From assembly GCF_050410795.1 (NCBI RefSeq), contig NZ_CP191258.1, forward strand, positions 3,782,001-3,846,000: 64,000 nt of DNA, in the 5' to 3' direction. Of the stretch, positions 28,301 to 35,757 are shown piece after piece. The translations under genes were made by a program, and so were the position numbers. Within the stretch, counting starts at the first letter, position 1. Each line of letters starts with the position of its first letter. The DNA comes from Fontivita pretiosa (GTDB lineage: Bacteria; Planctomycetota; Phycisphaerae; Tepidisphaerales; Tepidisphaeraceae). The notes beneath the pieces are model-generated. The model ran no database searches and was not told the origin of the DNA. It saw only the letters and a program-made list of their open reading frames with translations.

Positions 28301-28648
28301 GGTTTGCGCGTGGGCATCGCACTAGCCTCTGGAGGAGGTGCCGGGCTGCGGTTCGCCGATCGCGTTGCCCAACAACTTCGCGACCCGCGTCTGACGACTT
28401 GGGCCGGCCAGCTCACACCCAACATGGTGCGCCAGTTAGCCACGAACCCCGCTGCACAGCGATTTGCCGACATGCGAAACAACGGGAATGTTCAGATCAT
28501 CCAGCGGTTGCCAGGGATGGCTCAGAACGTTTATCTTCGCATCACGATGGCGTATAATGAACCAGACAAGATCATCAGCGTTGGCATTGTGCGGGTCAAC
28601 CAAGTCGCGAATCTCATCAGCAGAGGCGACTACACTCCGCTCCCTTAA
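25307..28648 (+). CDS. RHS/YD-repeat protein, 5'-truncated, with C-terminal toxin-like domain
   Basis: Polymorphic-toxin-type RHS protein. Its frame stays open upstream to the IS end at 25281 and meets a stop within the IS at 25253, so the N-terminus was lost; the GTG at 25307 is only the first possible start. Residues 1-900 are about twenty YD repeats (YDARGNLIRTLYPD, YDALGRVIKTTYDD and similar). The RHS core ends with YYLRARYYDQGIGRFSS and a DPEG at residues 949-952, the usual junction. Residues 953-1113 are the variable tip: a hydrophobic stretch, then a region ending in a beta-like segment (VYLRITMAYNEPDKIISVGI). I do not recognise the tip's toxin family. No signal peptide is left. An acidic small gene follows at 28735. 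Confidence 0.85.
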   Translation: MRKFVYDDNGNPEVSYYVWTNGTSTKTVVERMDYNDDDRVTTIRRYEITGDVSTSLTTSGYVTYLNGQTPLTTTSTTYSDNGQVSKRTDEYGRDTFFDYDARGNLIRTLYPDKTEVRTAYDAMSRVEWQTDRYYTGATSLASPDNTTRARATKNIYDELGRVKEVQRIDGVVVKVENDPNTAASNVNRSIFDASASSLATVSIAKTIYDSAGRVKMQIGTGGQRTQYAYDAAGRVTSVTNELSQTTGYSYYEDSVNDKRWDVVTDALGHKARTDYDALGRVIKTTYDDDNDGAGDPDMEPADADDSFVETTYTYSIVGNDTVKYYRQRKSSEGAIYNESEYDLGGRLKAATLPNPSDPTSGTGRVRWEYGYDVYGNQTLQRDPLDNDLGGTQNRETTFAYDAQHRRTGRTLPGGQSESFAYDSKGRLSLYTDSKSQKTKYKYFESGVNAGRIDEKQYFTPSQNPDTDTPTEKIVYTYDNLGRIFTAKDYSGTTQDRKTTNTYDAEGRVTQIEQRVTPSETLESAVNYEYDAATGDRRRTYTSRTDTRYGYDVLGRLKAVAVNELNDTVLTHVLVTGYSYDAAGNLNTVTAPTGVVHDYDYDNLNRLDLLTVKKSNGNKLFEQDYTLTTDGQRDFAIEKRYDGSSGTPFSTNKVNWAYDGLNRLTEEVRDVGNNGPDANDYKHTYVLDKAGNRTSKSIDNGNNGSTEETITYTYDSNDRLTLEDSNVNPDTTYGYDANGSTISKAISGGATTGYQWDVRNRLKGIDANNNGFLTDTNDVTFTYDQENIRLNKSIVGGASTYFTNDPNNPTGYGQVLEESSTSGGSPTTTYTIGQDVIAQANSSGTVSYLMADGHGTNRGIIDSSAAVTATYDYDAFGKAIGFTESSQATKLLYAGEQFDSSLGQYYLRARYYDQGIGRFSSFDAFQAEADQAQQQHKYAYAGADPVNKIDPEGTFFSALAQLVRAGIDALLRGISLVGGFLVRQAAYALVRTQVIVYQAGLRVGIALASGGGAGLRFADRVAQQLRDPRLTTWAGQLTPNMVRQLATNPAAQRFADMRNNGNVQIIQRLPGMAQNVYLRITMAYNEPDKIISVGIVRVNQVANLISRGDYTPLP

Positions 28649-28734
28649 CACCACAACGCTGGTTCGTTCGTAAGTGACCGCCGTTTCTGAGGTGAAATCG
28701 CCGAGGTAGCGTTGTAGTGTTCGGGAGAAGTCAC

Positions 28735-29067
28735 ATGGACAAGCAGTACAAGCCAACAACGGATCCGAACGATGTGAAGTTCGCCGACTCGGTGGAGATT
28801 CTCCGCAGGAAGTCCGCCTTCGACCGCTTCGTGGACAGATTGTTCGAGCCCGAGCTTCGCCCTTTCTTCGTGTCTGACGAAGCCAACATTTTCGACATCT
28901 CAGGAGACACGACAGAAGAAATCGTGGAGAAGATTCGCCAGAGTTACGGGCGGACCCTCAACCTTGACGAACTGCGGATGCCTCTCTGGAAGCTACTCGA
29001 TTTTCTTGAAGGCAAGCAAGCTCTTCTTGAGCGGTCCGAGCGAGAGGGAGGTCAATCCGCCGGATGA
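28735..29067 (+). CDS. Small acidic protein, candidate immunity protein
   Basis: A 110-aa protein starting at ATG 28735 with GGGAGAAG 6 nt upstream, 86 bases after the RHS stop on the same strand. It is acidic overall (about 23 Asp/Glu against ~15 Lys/Arg), lacks a signal peptide and membrane segments, and is predicted mostly helical at the C-terminal end (TEEIVEKIRQSYG, LWKLLDFLEGKQALLE). Small acidic cytosolic proteins right after an RHS C-terminal tip are typically immunity proteins, which is the reason for the call; I recognise no family. The function is inference from position. Confidence 0.6.
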   Translation: MDKQYKPTTDPNDVKFADSVEILRRKSAFDRFVDRLFEPELRPFFVSDEANIFDISGDTTEEIVEKIRQSYGRTLNLDELRMPLWKLLDFLEGKQALLERSEREGGQSAG

Positions 29068-29115
29068 TAGCCGGGCATCCGGTGAAGTAGAATCACCGCG
29101 ATCAGTGGCATTGGA

Positions 29116-29559
29116 TTACGTGATCGCTACCTGAACTACACCTCCGGCGCGTCGCCGATCAGCTTGGCCCAGTCCTGTCACCGGGAGCTTCTCGAAGGCG
29201 GCGATCTTCCGCCGGCCCCGGCCACGCCGCACGCGACGCGCCGTCTTGGCTTCAACCTCGTCGGCCGCCTCGGCGTCGCCGGGCAGATCCCGAGGATGCA
29301 GATCCAGCGGCCGCGATTCCAGTTCCTCGGCGAAGCCCAGCAGCATCTGGGCCAGGTCCTGCGGCGAGCTGAGCTGATCGGCCTTGGGGGCGTAGTACCA
29401 TTTGCGCAGCCGCAGCAGCTCCATCTCGGCGCGCAGGAACTTGATCTGCCACGCGTCACGCTCCTGCGCCAGCGACCCGATCCGACGTTCGCGTTCGATC
29501 AGCAACCGCTTCAGCGTCTGCGGATCATCGGGCAGAGAATCGATCGCCGTGTCGTCCAT
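29116..29559 (-). pseudogene. IS66 TnpC fragment (N-terminal part)
   Basis: Only the first ~120 residues of an IS66-type transposase: a coiled-coil leader (LKRLLIERERRIGSLAQERDAW) and the conserved RKWYYAPKADQLSSPQDLAQM, then the RRKIAAFEKLPVT stretch. A full TnpC has ~500 residues and goes on to the zinc-binding and DDE parts, which are missing. After LPVT the frame continues into sequence unlike the family. The fragment belongs with the tnpB and tnpA genes upstream (29655-30412). Confidence 0.75.
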
Positions 29560-29654
29560 GACGGTCGGCGGGGTGTATCACAACGGGCCTGTGCAGCGCT
29601 AGTGGATAACTCGAAGAAAATATTTTTTTCCCGCGTCGATCACTCGCGCGTCGA

Positions 29655-30032
29655 TCACTCGCGTCGATACCGCTTGACGCGCTTGACGCTTTTCAGATCG
29701 ATCCCGTCCAGCATCATCGCCAGCTCGCTGGCTCGCAGCTGAACCGACCGCTGCGACGGCTCCACCCTCGGCAGCTTGAACGTTCCCTCCTCGAGGCGCT
29801 TGTACCACAGGGCGTAGCCATCCTTGTCCCAGGAAAGGACCTTGAGCCGATCCCCGCCACGCGAGCGGAAGATGAACAGGTGCCCCGAGAGCGGATCATC
29901 CCCCGTCACCAGCGCCGCCAACTCCGCCAGGCGATCGAACGAACAGCGCATGTCCGCCGGCGCCACCGCCAGCCAAATCCGCGTGGTCGGCGCCAATCGA
30001 TCCAGTTGCTCAAGCGTTGGCAGGCCGATCAC
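29655..30032 (-). CDS. IS66 accessory protein TnpB
   Basis: A 125-aa IS66 Orf2 protein. Family blocks are IWLAVAPADMRCSFDRLAELA, DPLSGHLFIFRSRGGDRLKVLSWDKDGYALWYKRLEEG (given here in part) and FKLPR. Length is normal (~115-120 aa). It overlaps tnpA by 4 bases, as usual in IS66. Since tnpC is truncated the element cannot move by itself. Confidence 0.88.
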   Translation of the reverse strand: MIGLPTLEQLDRLAPTTRIWLAVAPADMRCSFDRLAELAALVTGDDPLSGHLFIFRSRGGDRLKVLSWDKDGYALWYKRLEEGTFKLPRVEPSQRSVQLRASELAMMLDGIDLKSVKRVKRYRRE

Positions 30033-30412
30033 GGGCGTGACTCCAATGCCTCGATCAGCTCCAGGAACAGTTCCCGATCGAAGCCGCGACGGACGATCAG
30101 CCGCCGCTGCCCCGCCAGGCAGACCTCGATCGCGCCATCGGCGTCAACATCGTCCTCGTCATCGTCTGCAGGCCGAGACCGCTTCGGTTCGCCAACAAGC
30201 TTCACCGGCTTGAAGACCTCCGCGCCGCCTGTCAGCCGCCGCCGCCAGGCGAACAGCGACGAGGCCGGGATCCCGCGCTGGCGGCAGAACACCGAGACCG
30301 GCAATCCGCTGGCCCGCTGGTCCTCCAGCAGCCTGCGCCAGCGTGTGGCCGCGTCGGGCTTCCCAGGTTGATTCTGGTCCGGCTCGGCAACGACCGATGT
30401 GTTCTGGTTCAT
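30029..30412 (-). CDS. IS66 accessory protein TnpA
   Basis: IS66 Orf1, about 127 aa from ATG 30412 (GAGGGG upstream); the longer frame to 30442 is less likely. It carries the helix-turn-helix stretch SVFCRQRGIPASSLFAWRRRL and then VKLVGEPKRS and the C-terminal DGAIEVCLAGQRRLIVRRGF block. Its stop overlaps the start of tnpB. The element may have landed in the remnant described at 30439. Confidence 0.82.
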   Translation of the reverse strand: MNQNTSVVAEPDQNQPGKPDAATRWRRLLEDQRASGLPVSVFCRQRGIPASSLFAWRRRLTGGAEVFKPVKLVGEPKRSRPADDDEDDVDADGAIEVCLAGQRRLIVRRGFDRELFLELIEALESRP

Positions 30413-30438
30413 CCCCTCATCGTCCCCGCCCCCGCGAT

Positions 30439-30579
30439 TCAAATGAAGACGCGGTTGGCGCAGCGCTCACCGGTCTCCCGGTGAACGCCCAGCTCCCGGG
30501 CGATCCGCCGACGGGACCACCCGTGCCCGTGCAGTGTGAGAATGAATTGGACCAGCGCCATCTTGAGTTGATTGGCCAT
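30439..30579 (-). pseudogene. 46-codon remnant of a helix-turn-helix transposase-type gene
   Basis: A short minus-strand frame reads MANQLKMALVQFILTLHGHG, then WSRRRIARELGVHRET, before turning into an unrelated sequence and a stop. The first part matches the N-terminal helix-turn-helix of IstA-like transposases (the motif usually continues as HRETVRRY). The switch falls near GGTGAGCGCTG, a plausible IS66 end just upstream of the tnpA gene, so the IS66 element probably inserted here. Fragment only, no function expected. Confidence 0.5.
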
Positions 30580-31039
30580 TCGTCGTCGCTCCCGGCTGTT
30601 GCCGGAAACGATCCTGAACGACCAACTCGTCTGTCCTCAAAATGGCCGACTGGCCGGTTTGCGGAAGAACCGTTTTGGGCGCCCGATGACACAGTCCACG
30701 TAACGCTCACTGTGAAAGCCTCCACGCCGCTGCCGTTCAGGCGGATGGAGTGCGGGCCGGGCGAAGAGGCGCAACATTTAAATATCTCAGTGCCTTGTAA
30801 AACCTGCAAATGCATCATCTGCTTTGCACAACACGGCGATGCTGTCTCTCGACGAAGCGCTAGCATTCCCGCGTTCGACAGATTTGACAGAAACGGCGCG
30901 TGTCACGGCAGATCAGTTCAACACTTAAATGTGCCGACGGCGTGAATTGTCATGCAGCAAACGACCTAGTCACCACTCTGTCAACTTTGACAGCTACGTT
31001 GTTGTAGATGATCAGCGTAAATAAATCTTTGCACAGGAG
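30580..31039. other. 460-base non-coding region upstream of the recombinase, partly AT-rich
   Basis: No coding frame is convincing here. The right part has more A+T than the surroundings, with TTTAAATAT and several partial TTGACA-like words. An inverted repeat TGTCAA-CT-TTGACA lies at 30981-30994. It is the likely promoter area of the recombinase. Confidence 0.5.
30981..30994 (+). promoter_or_regulatory. Inverted repeat overlapping a possible -35 box of the recombinase
   Basis: TGTCAA-CT-TTGACA is a perfect 6-bp dyad, and its right half is a consensus -35 TTGACA, 46 bases before the start codon. A clear -10 box at the right distance is not visible. An operator for self-regulation is possible. 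Confidence 0.35.
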
Positions 31040-32206
31040 ATGGAAGAGAAATTCATAGACATCAGGAACACGAATCGCGCGTATGAGCTAGCACTCGCTC
31101 GTTTGAAAAGTGATACGCATATCAGTCAGAGAAACAAGGATCTCATTCTCAGATTTGTTCGCGACGCTGCGCTTGGCAAGACAGTCATCGGACGAGCGAA
31201 GAAGAAGATCGGCGTTGCACGGCTACTCGGATACATCACGCAAATCCGGCCTCTCATCGAATTCACGCACAAAGATCTTGATCAAATTACGCAAGCTGAC
31301 ATGGAAGCATTTGTTGAGGCGCTGGAGAATGACACGATCAAATCGCGAGCGCAGCGTCGCATCGGGGAGACACTGTGCCGCGTCGATGCGCCCTTGAGCC
31401 CGAGGTACAAGATCGACATCAAACTTACAGTGAAAAAGTTCTACAAGTGGCTCTGGGGCGAGTCGCGTTCCTATCCGAAGCTGGTGGAGTGGATCGACAC
31501 GTACATGGAGTCGAAAGAGATCTCGGCGCTCACGGAAGCAGAAGTGAATCGAATGCTCGACCGTGCAAACACACCTCAGCATCGCGCACTGATACAGGTG
31601 CTTTTTGACGGAGGTGTCAGAATTGGCGAATTGCTCAACGTCCGGCTGCGCCACGTTTCTCAGCGCAGCTTCGAGGAACATGCCGAGGAAAAGTGCTTCG
31701 TGGTGCGCGTGCCATTCTCCAAGACGTTGCGGCGCACTGTGGCGCTGCCGATGCCAGCAACAACAAAGTGGCTGACTTTGTGGCTCGAAGATCACCCGGC
31801 ACAGCCCAAGCTTCGTCCTGATGGCACGATCGATGCCGCAGACACAAGTGTGCAGCTATTTCCCATGTCTGACAACGCGGTGCGTTTGGTGTTGCGCAGA
31901 GTTGGCCAGAGAGCGCTCGGCAAAAGAGTGTATCCACACCTGCTCCGCCACACGTCAGCTACGTACTGGAGCAACACGCTGCCGCATTTCAAGTTCTGCA
32001 AGCGTTTCGGCTGGACCATGACGAGCAACATGCCACAGCGATACATCGATCGCGAAGGCGTTGATGAAGTGGATGTGGCGAGGATCTATCGCGAGCGCCA
32101 GCAGAAGCGGCCACGACGCGGGTTTGCTGTCTCCATGGCCGAAGACCCGGAAAGTAGAGTCAATTCGGCATCAGGCGGTACACGACACGCACGTACAGTC
32201 CGCTGA
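31040..32206 (+). CDS. Tyrosine recombinase / integrase
   Basis: A 388-aa site-specific recombinase. The N-terminal part (residues 1-150) is a SAM-like helical DNA-binding domain. In the catalytic half the arginine box is VLFDGGVRIGELLNVRLRHV, the second box is VYPHLLRHTSATYWSN (His, Arg, His in the usual spacing) and the nucleophile tyrosine is in MPQRYIDREGV. AGGAG directly abuts the ATG, so the start may be slightly off, but no better one is seen. Base composition is lower in G+C than in nearby host genes, and it lies inside the composite transposon. It may be a stray integrase from another mobile element; its recombination site is not evident. Confidence 0.87.
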   Translation: MEEKFIDIRNTNRAYELALARLKSDTHISQRNKDLILRFVRDAALGKTVIGRAKKKIGVARLLGYITQIRPLIEFTHKDLDQITQADMEAFVEALENDTIKSRAQRRIGETLCRVDAPLSPRYKIDIKLTVKKFYKWLWGESRSYPKLVEWIDTYMESKEISALTEAEVNRMLDRANTPQHRALIQVLFDGGVRIGELLNVRLRHVSQRSFEEHAEEKCFVVRVPFSKTLRRTVALPMPATTKWLTLWLEDHPAQPKLRPDGTIDAADTSVQLFPMSDNAVRLVLRRVGQRALGKRVYPHLLRHTSATYWSNTLPHFKFCKRFGWTMTSNMPQRYIDREGVDEVDVARIYRERQQKRPRRGFAVSMAEDPESRVNSASGGTRHARTVR

Positions 32207-32495
32207 ATCAGATCCCTCCGGGTGGTGAGCAGTTCGCTCGGCGGGAATCCGCGAACTCGTTCTCTGTGAGTCGTGATGGCCTATCACGCTTGCTCGCCGC
32301 GGCATTGCGGATCTGAGATAGTCGCCGAGATCGGGCGGGAGTTCGGAAGATGTTCCGGTAACTATTTCCTAACTCTCTGTCAGTGCATGTGTTGCAGTTA
32401 ATGCCATAAATCCTGATTTTTTAAGAACCTTACGCGGTCCATGTCGTAGCGTTAGTAGCGGCTTTCTGCGGGCGTGACCAGTTTTTCGGGACCGC

Positions 32496-33718
32496 CTAAT
32501 TTCGACCGCACATCGCCAGCTTCCAGTAGGCTGAGCACTGCCCACTTTGGTACATGGCTTCCAAGGCCATGATCGCTTCGGCATTGTCGGGGTCCCAACG
32601 TTTGCCTGCACCCTTCACCCGGTGAGGCACAACACGGCATTGACTCTCCATCGGCCCGCTGCCGATGTGCCAGCCGTTGGCCAGGAATTGCGGATAGCGG
32701 ATCATCTCTCTGCGATCCGACACATATTCGATGAGCCGGTCCGTTTCCTGTCGCTTGGCTCGGCGTGTCTTGGAGCGAAGTTGCATCAGTTTCTCTCGCA
32801 TCGGCTCGATCCCTCGTGCTTGACCGTGTGCAGCAGGTCTTCGGCCTGCCGCCGACCTTGGGCGTCATCTTCGCCGAAGACGATTCGCCGGGTCTTGTGA
32901 ACGTTTTCGCTCAGATGGAAAAAGTCCAGCCCGACCGCCGTCATCTTGAGCCTTTGCCGCTGGATCTGGTTGATGATCCAGGGTCCGCCGTCGATATTGC
33001 CCACACGCTGGTCCGCCGCCGCGAATCCCAGTCGCCAGGCCTCCCGACTCATCAGTCGTCCTGCACTGCGGCAATCGCCTCGGGTCACCGACACGTGTTT
33101 GTGCTCCAACTCGTGGTCGTAGAACATCACCGCCTTGAACTCCTTGTAACGCTGATCGGTTCCACGTTTGACCGGCCCCAGGCGGTGTTTGCGGCCTCCG
33201 CGGCCCTTGCGTTTGTCCAGCACCTTGCGGCGGCGGGCCTGCTTCTGGGCGTCGGTGATCGTCGGTGCCATAAACGCGTCGCTGCTGAGGTAGACCAACG
33301 ACCGCCCGTCATCGGGACGCCTGCACTGGCTGGCGTGCCAGGTCGGCCCAAGCTGCCCCCTGCGCGACTGTTCCAGCACCGCCTTGCCGTCGCTCTCCAC
33401 CGCCTGCCGCACCGTCTCGTGGGACAGGCTCAGTTGCGCCGCTTTTTTCAGGTTCTGGGCCGTCATCTCGAAGCTACGCGAGGCTCGGTTCAACTGGCAG
33501 CACAACTGCCGCGTGGCCAAACTGATCGTGTCATGAACCACATCCAGCAGATCATCGCTGGGCGTGACGTTGCCTTCGCCGCGGGAGTGATAGTGCCGGC
33601 GGCGAAGCTGCACCCGTCCGTTGACGCTCAGCGTCGAGCGTAAGGCGCTTCCCTTGTTCTGCTTTTTCCTGAGGGTTTGCCGGTCCACCGGGGGAAAAAG
33701 TCCCCTCCGCCTCGTCAA
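32496..33718 (-). pseudogene. ISKra4-like transposase ORF B, frameshifted
   Basis: Same catalytic frame as the left copy until the codons for HTVKHEG, where GGATACGAG has become GGATCGAG. The deletion of one A shifts the frame and ends it at 32786. The remaining C-terminal part (from MREKLMQLRSK to the stop at 32496) is open in another frame. It therefore probably gives no active transposase, and mobility of the composite relies on the left copy. Confidence 0.8.
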
Positions 33719-33917
33719 TCCGCATCTGCAACGCCGTCTCGAACGTTTTACGCCGAAACTCCGTCATCGCCTCCAGCACCTGGACTTCGCTGCCGTTGAT
33801 CCACTGTCCGTCAGGGGCCTGATTGACCGCCTCGGCCACCCGACGCATCGTCTGCTCGAATTCGATCTGCATCCGCTGAATGAACTGCTCGACAGGAAGA
33901 TGAACTTGCCGATCCAT
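33552..33917 (-). CDS. ISKra4-like transposase, ORF A (right copy)
   Basis: Same as the left ORF A, from ATG 33917 (MDRQVHLPVEQFIQRMQI) to its stop at 33552. The run G5A5 at 33690-33699 (T5C5 on the coding strand) marks where the second frame takes over. The frame itself is intact, but its partner ORF B is broken. Confidence 0.65.
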   Translation of the reverse strand: MDRQVHLPVEQFIQRMQIEFEQTMRRVAEAVNQAPDGQWINGSEVQVLEAMTEFRRKTFETALQMRIDEAEGTFSPGGPANPQEKAEQGKRLTLDAERQRTGAASPPALSLPRRRQRHAQR

Positions 33918-33930
33918 GGCCATGCTCCTT

Positions 33931-33949
33931 GCGGCCACTCCTTGGCCGC
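33931..33949 (-). promoter_or_regulatory. Hairpin upstream of the transposase, right copy
   Basis: On the coding strand GCGGCC-AAGGAGT-GGCCGC. It corresponds to the hairpin at 23800-23819 with a substitution in one arm and a compensating deletion in the other. Confidence 0.45.
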
Positions 33950-34022
33950 CACACGAACAACCCCCACAACAGAAGGTATTGTACCTCTATTCGGAACACC
34001 TCCCCAAAAACTGGCCACGCCC

Positions 34023-34030
34023 CGCTGAAG
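34023..34030. repeat. Right 8-bp target site duplication of the composite transposon
   Basis: CGCTGAAG directly follows the terminal CCACGCCC of the right IS copy; partner of 23719-23726. Confidence 0.85.
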
Positions 34031-34068
34031 CAGCGGACCTGCCAGCCCCACAGCAACGGTTGTTGAGA

Positions 34069-34956
34069 TTACGCAGAACGTTCCGTCTGAATGGCCTGAC
34101 TATGCTTCTGCGGCAGGAACCCCACGCAGAAGCACAGGACCATCGCGATCCAGAAGATCCAGAAGGCCGGATCGTGCGCGTCGTGGAAGTTCACGCGATG
34201 GGGATGAGCCTCGCTGTTGGCTGCCCAGTCGGTCGCCAGCTTCCCGCCGATGACGATGACCAGCAGATAAGCGGCGGTCTCGAAGCGGGGGAAGCGCTCC
34301 AGCAGCCGGATGAAGATGACCGCGGCAAAGCGCATCAGCACCACACCGAGGAACCCGCCGACAATCACCACCCAGAGTTTAGGATGACGAGGCGCGCCAG
34401 GCGGCGGCGAGCCGACCACCCCGATCGCCGCTACGATCGAATCCACCGCGAAGGCGATGTCGGTCATCTCGATGACAAACACCGTCGGCCAGAACGCCGC
34501 CAGCGCCGCAGTCGCCAGCGGCGAAACACGCTCGTATCCCAGAGGCACCGGGCTTCGCTCCTCGATCTCCGGGCCAATTTCTTCCTCGCTCAGTTCCGTG
34601 CCGTTATCAGCATGAACCAGGGTCGGCGTGCCATTCGGGGCGACGGTGATCTTCTCCTCGACCTTCTCCCTGCGCTCGAAGAAGAAGTGCTTGGCGGCGA
34701 CCCAGATCAGATAGGCTCCACCAAGCAGCTTGACGAACCGCCAGTGAAGCAACCACGCCGCCGTCGCGATCGCCACGAACCGGAACACGAACGCCCCGAC
34801 CAGGCCATAGGTCAGCGCTTTGCTCTGCTGGTGGCGGGGCAGGCGTTTGGCCAGCAGCCCCAGCACCAGCGCGTTGTCGATCGAGAGTACCCCCTCCAGA
34901 ACCACCAACAGCCCCACGACGATCAGATCATGAAGATCAAAAGTCTGGTTAAACAT
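34069..34956 (-). CDS. TerC-family integral membrane protein
   Basis: A 295-aa membrane protein of the TerC family (linked in other bacteria to tellurite resistance and metal export/metalation of secreted enzymes). It has about seven hydrophobic segments, with LEGVLSIDNALVLGLLAKRLP early and EMTDIAFAVDSIVAAIGV later: the paired acidic membrane motifs typical of the family. A soluble loop rich in Glu lies near residues 110-150. ATG 34956 fits the family start (VVGLLVVLEGVLSIDNA near the N-terminus). Its 3' end lies just 46 bases from the transposon end. The exact substrate is unknown. Confidence 0.9.
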   Translation of the reverse strand: MFNQTFDLHDLIVVGLLVVLEGVLSIDNALVLGLLAKRLPRHQQSKALTYGLVGAFVFRFVAIATAAWLLHWRFVKLLGGAYLIWVAAKHFFFERREKVEEKITVAPNGTPTLVHADNGTELSEEEIGPEIEERSPVPLGYERVSPLATAALAAFWPTVFVIEMTDIAFAVDSIVAAIGVVGSPPPGAPRHPKLWVVIVGGFLGVVLMRFAAVIFIRLLERFPRFETAAYLLVIVIGGKLATDWAANSEAHPHRVNFHDAHDPAFWIFWIAMVLCFCVGFLPQKHSQAIQTERSA

Positions 34957-35060
34957 TGCACCGAAGGCACGCAGGCGCTGTGACACGCAGGCACAAAGCA
35001 GTGGGCAGCTCGCCTCCGCTTCGTGCCCCCGAGCTTACACGCCTTCGTGCCATCCCTCTG

Positions 35061-35684
35061 TCACGTCCCGAAAATCCTGTCTCCCGCGTCGCCCAGCCCG
35101 GGAAGGATGTAGCCCCTGTCGTTCAGTTGCCGGTCGATCGCGGCGCAATAAATGGGAACCTCGCGATGCCTTTGATGCAAGGCATGGATTCCCTCCGGCG
35201 CCGCCACCAGGCAAACGAATTTCATGTTCTGCACGCCCGCGCTCTTGAGAAAGTCCACCGCCGCGATCGCGCTGCCGCCGGTGGCCAGCATCGGGTCGAT
35301 CAGCAGCACCTCGGTCTGGGCGATGTCGGGGGGCAACTTCTGGTAATAGGCGATGGCTTCCAGCGTCTGCTCATCGCGACGCACGCCCAGGTGCCCCATC
35401 CGCGCATCGGGCAGGATCCGCAGCACTCCGTCGGCCATGCCCAGCCCGGCACGCAGGATCGGCACGAGCGTGACCTGCCTGGCCAGCACCCGCCCGGTCG
35501 TGGTTTCCAGTGGCGTCTGGACGGTCCTGGGCTGCGTGGGCCAGTCGCGTGTGACCTCATACGTCATCAGCATCGCGATCTCATCCAGCAAGGCGCGGAA
35601 CTTGCGATGATCGGCCGTTCGGTCGCGCAGCTCCGTGAGCTTGGTCTGAATCACCGGATGATCGATCACCTGGACGTTGTCCAT
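35061..35684 (-). CDS. upp: Uracil phosphoribosyltransferase
   Basis: Pyrimidine salvage: uracil plus PRPP gives UMP. The 207-aa protein has TYEVTRDWPTQPRTVQTPL, LVPILRAGLGMADGVL, the PRPP loop LLIDPMLATGGSAIAAVDFL and the C-terminal GYILPGLGDAGDRIFGT, all typical of Upp. ATG 35684 gives the normal family start (VQVIDHPVIQTKLTELRD); the frame extends further upstream only by chance. It is in the same direction as the larger gene upstream, 73 bases away. Confidence 0.95.
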   Translation of the reverse strand: MDNVQVIDHPVIQTKLTELRDRTADHRKFRALLDEIAMLMTYEVTRDWPTQPRTVQTPLETTTGRVLARQVTLVPILRAGLGMADGVLRILPDARMGHLGVRRDEQTLEAIAYYQKLPPDIAQTEVLLIDPMLATGGSAIAAVDFLKSAGVQNMKFVCLVAAPEGIHALHQRHREVPIYCAAIDRQLNDRGYILPGLGDAGDRIFGT

Positions 35685-35757
35685 CGGCAGTCGGTGGTTG
35701 TAACCACTTCGATGGCTTGAATCAAAGTCGGCGCACTTCAAACGGCCCGGCAGACGA

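Larger units (their letters stand above)
23727..34022. mobile_element. 10.3-kb composite transposon bounded by inverted ISKra4-like copies
   Basis: Two IS copies of 1555 and 1553 bases, in opposite orientation, form the ends. Both outer ends read GGGCGTGGCCAGTTTT inward, and both inner ends read GGGCGTGACCAGTTTTT outward-facing. The unit is flanked by the direct repeat CGCTGAAG, while neither IS alone has matching flanks. The cargo is a truncated RHS gene, a candidate immunity gene, an IS66 remnant and a tyrosine recombinase gene. Confidence 0.85.
32470..34022 (-). mobile_element. ISKra4-like insertion sequence, right copy (defective)
   Basis: 1553 bases, inverted relative to the left copy and nearly identical to it. 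The difference of 2 bases in length is made of one deleted C near 33933 (hairpin) and one deleted A in the catalytic frame. It shares the terminal repeats GGGCGTGACC (32470) and GGCCACGCCC (34022). Confidence 0.88.

Noticed and set aside
29630..29668. Short tandem repeat (GCGTCGATCACTCGC twice) as a possible CRISPR or att site
   Set aside because: Only two adjacent units without spacers, inside the IS66 remnant; too little to support either idea.
23727..34022. Inversion between two independently inserted IS copies as the source of the layout
   Set aside because: An inversion would make the left outer flank match the complement of the right copy's inner flank. It does not; the two outer flanks match each other directly.
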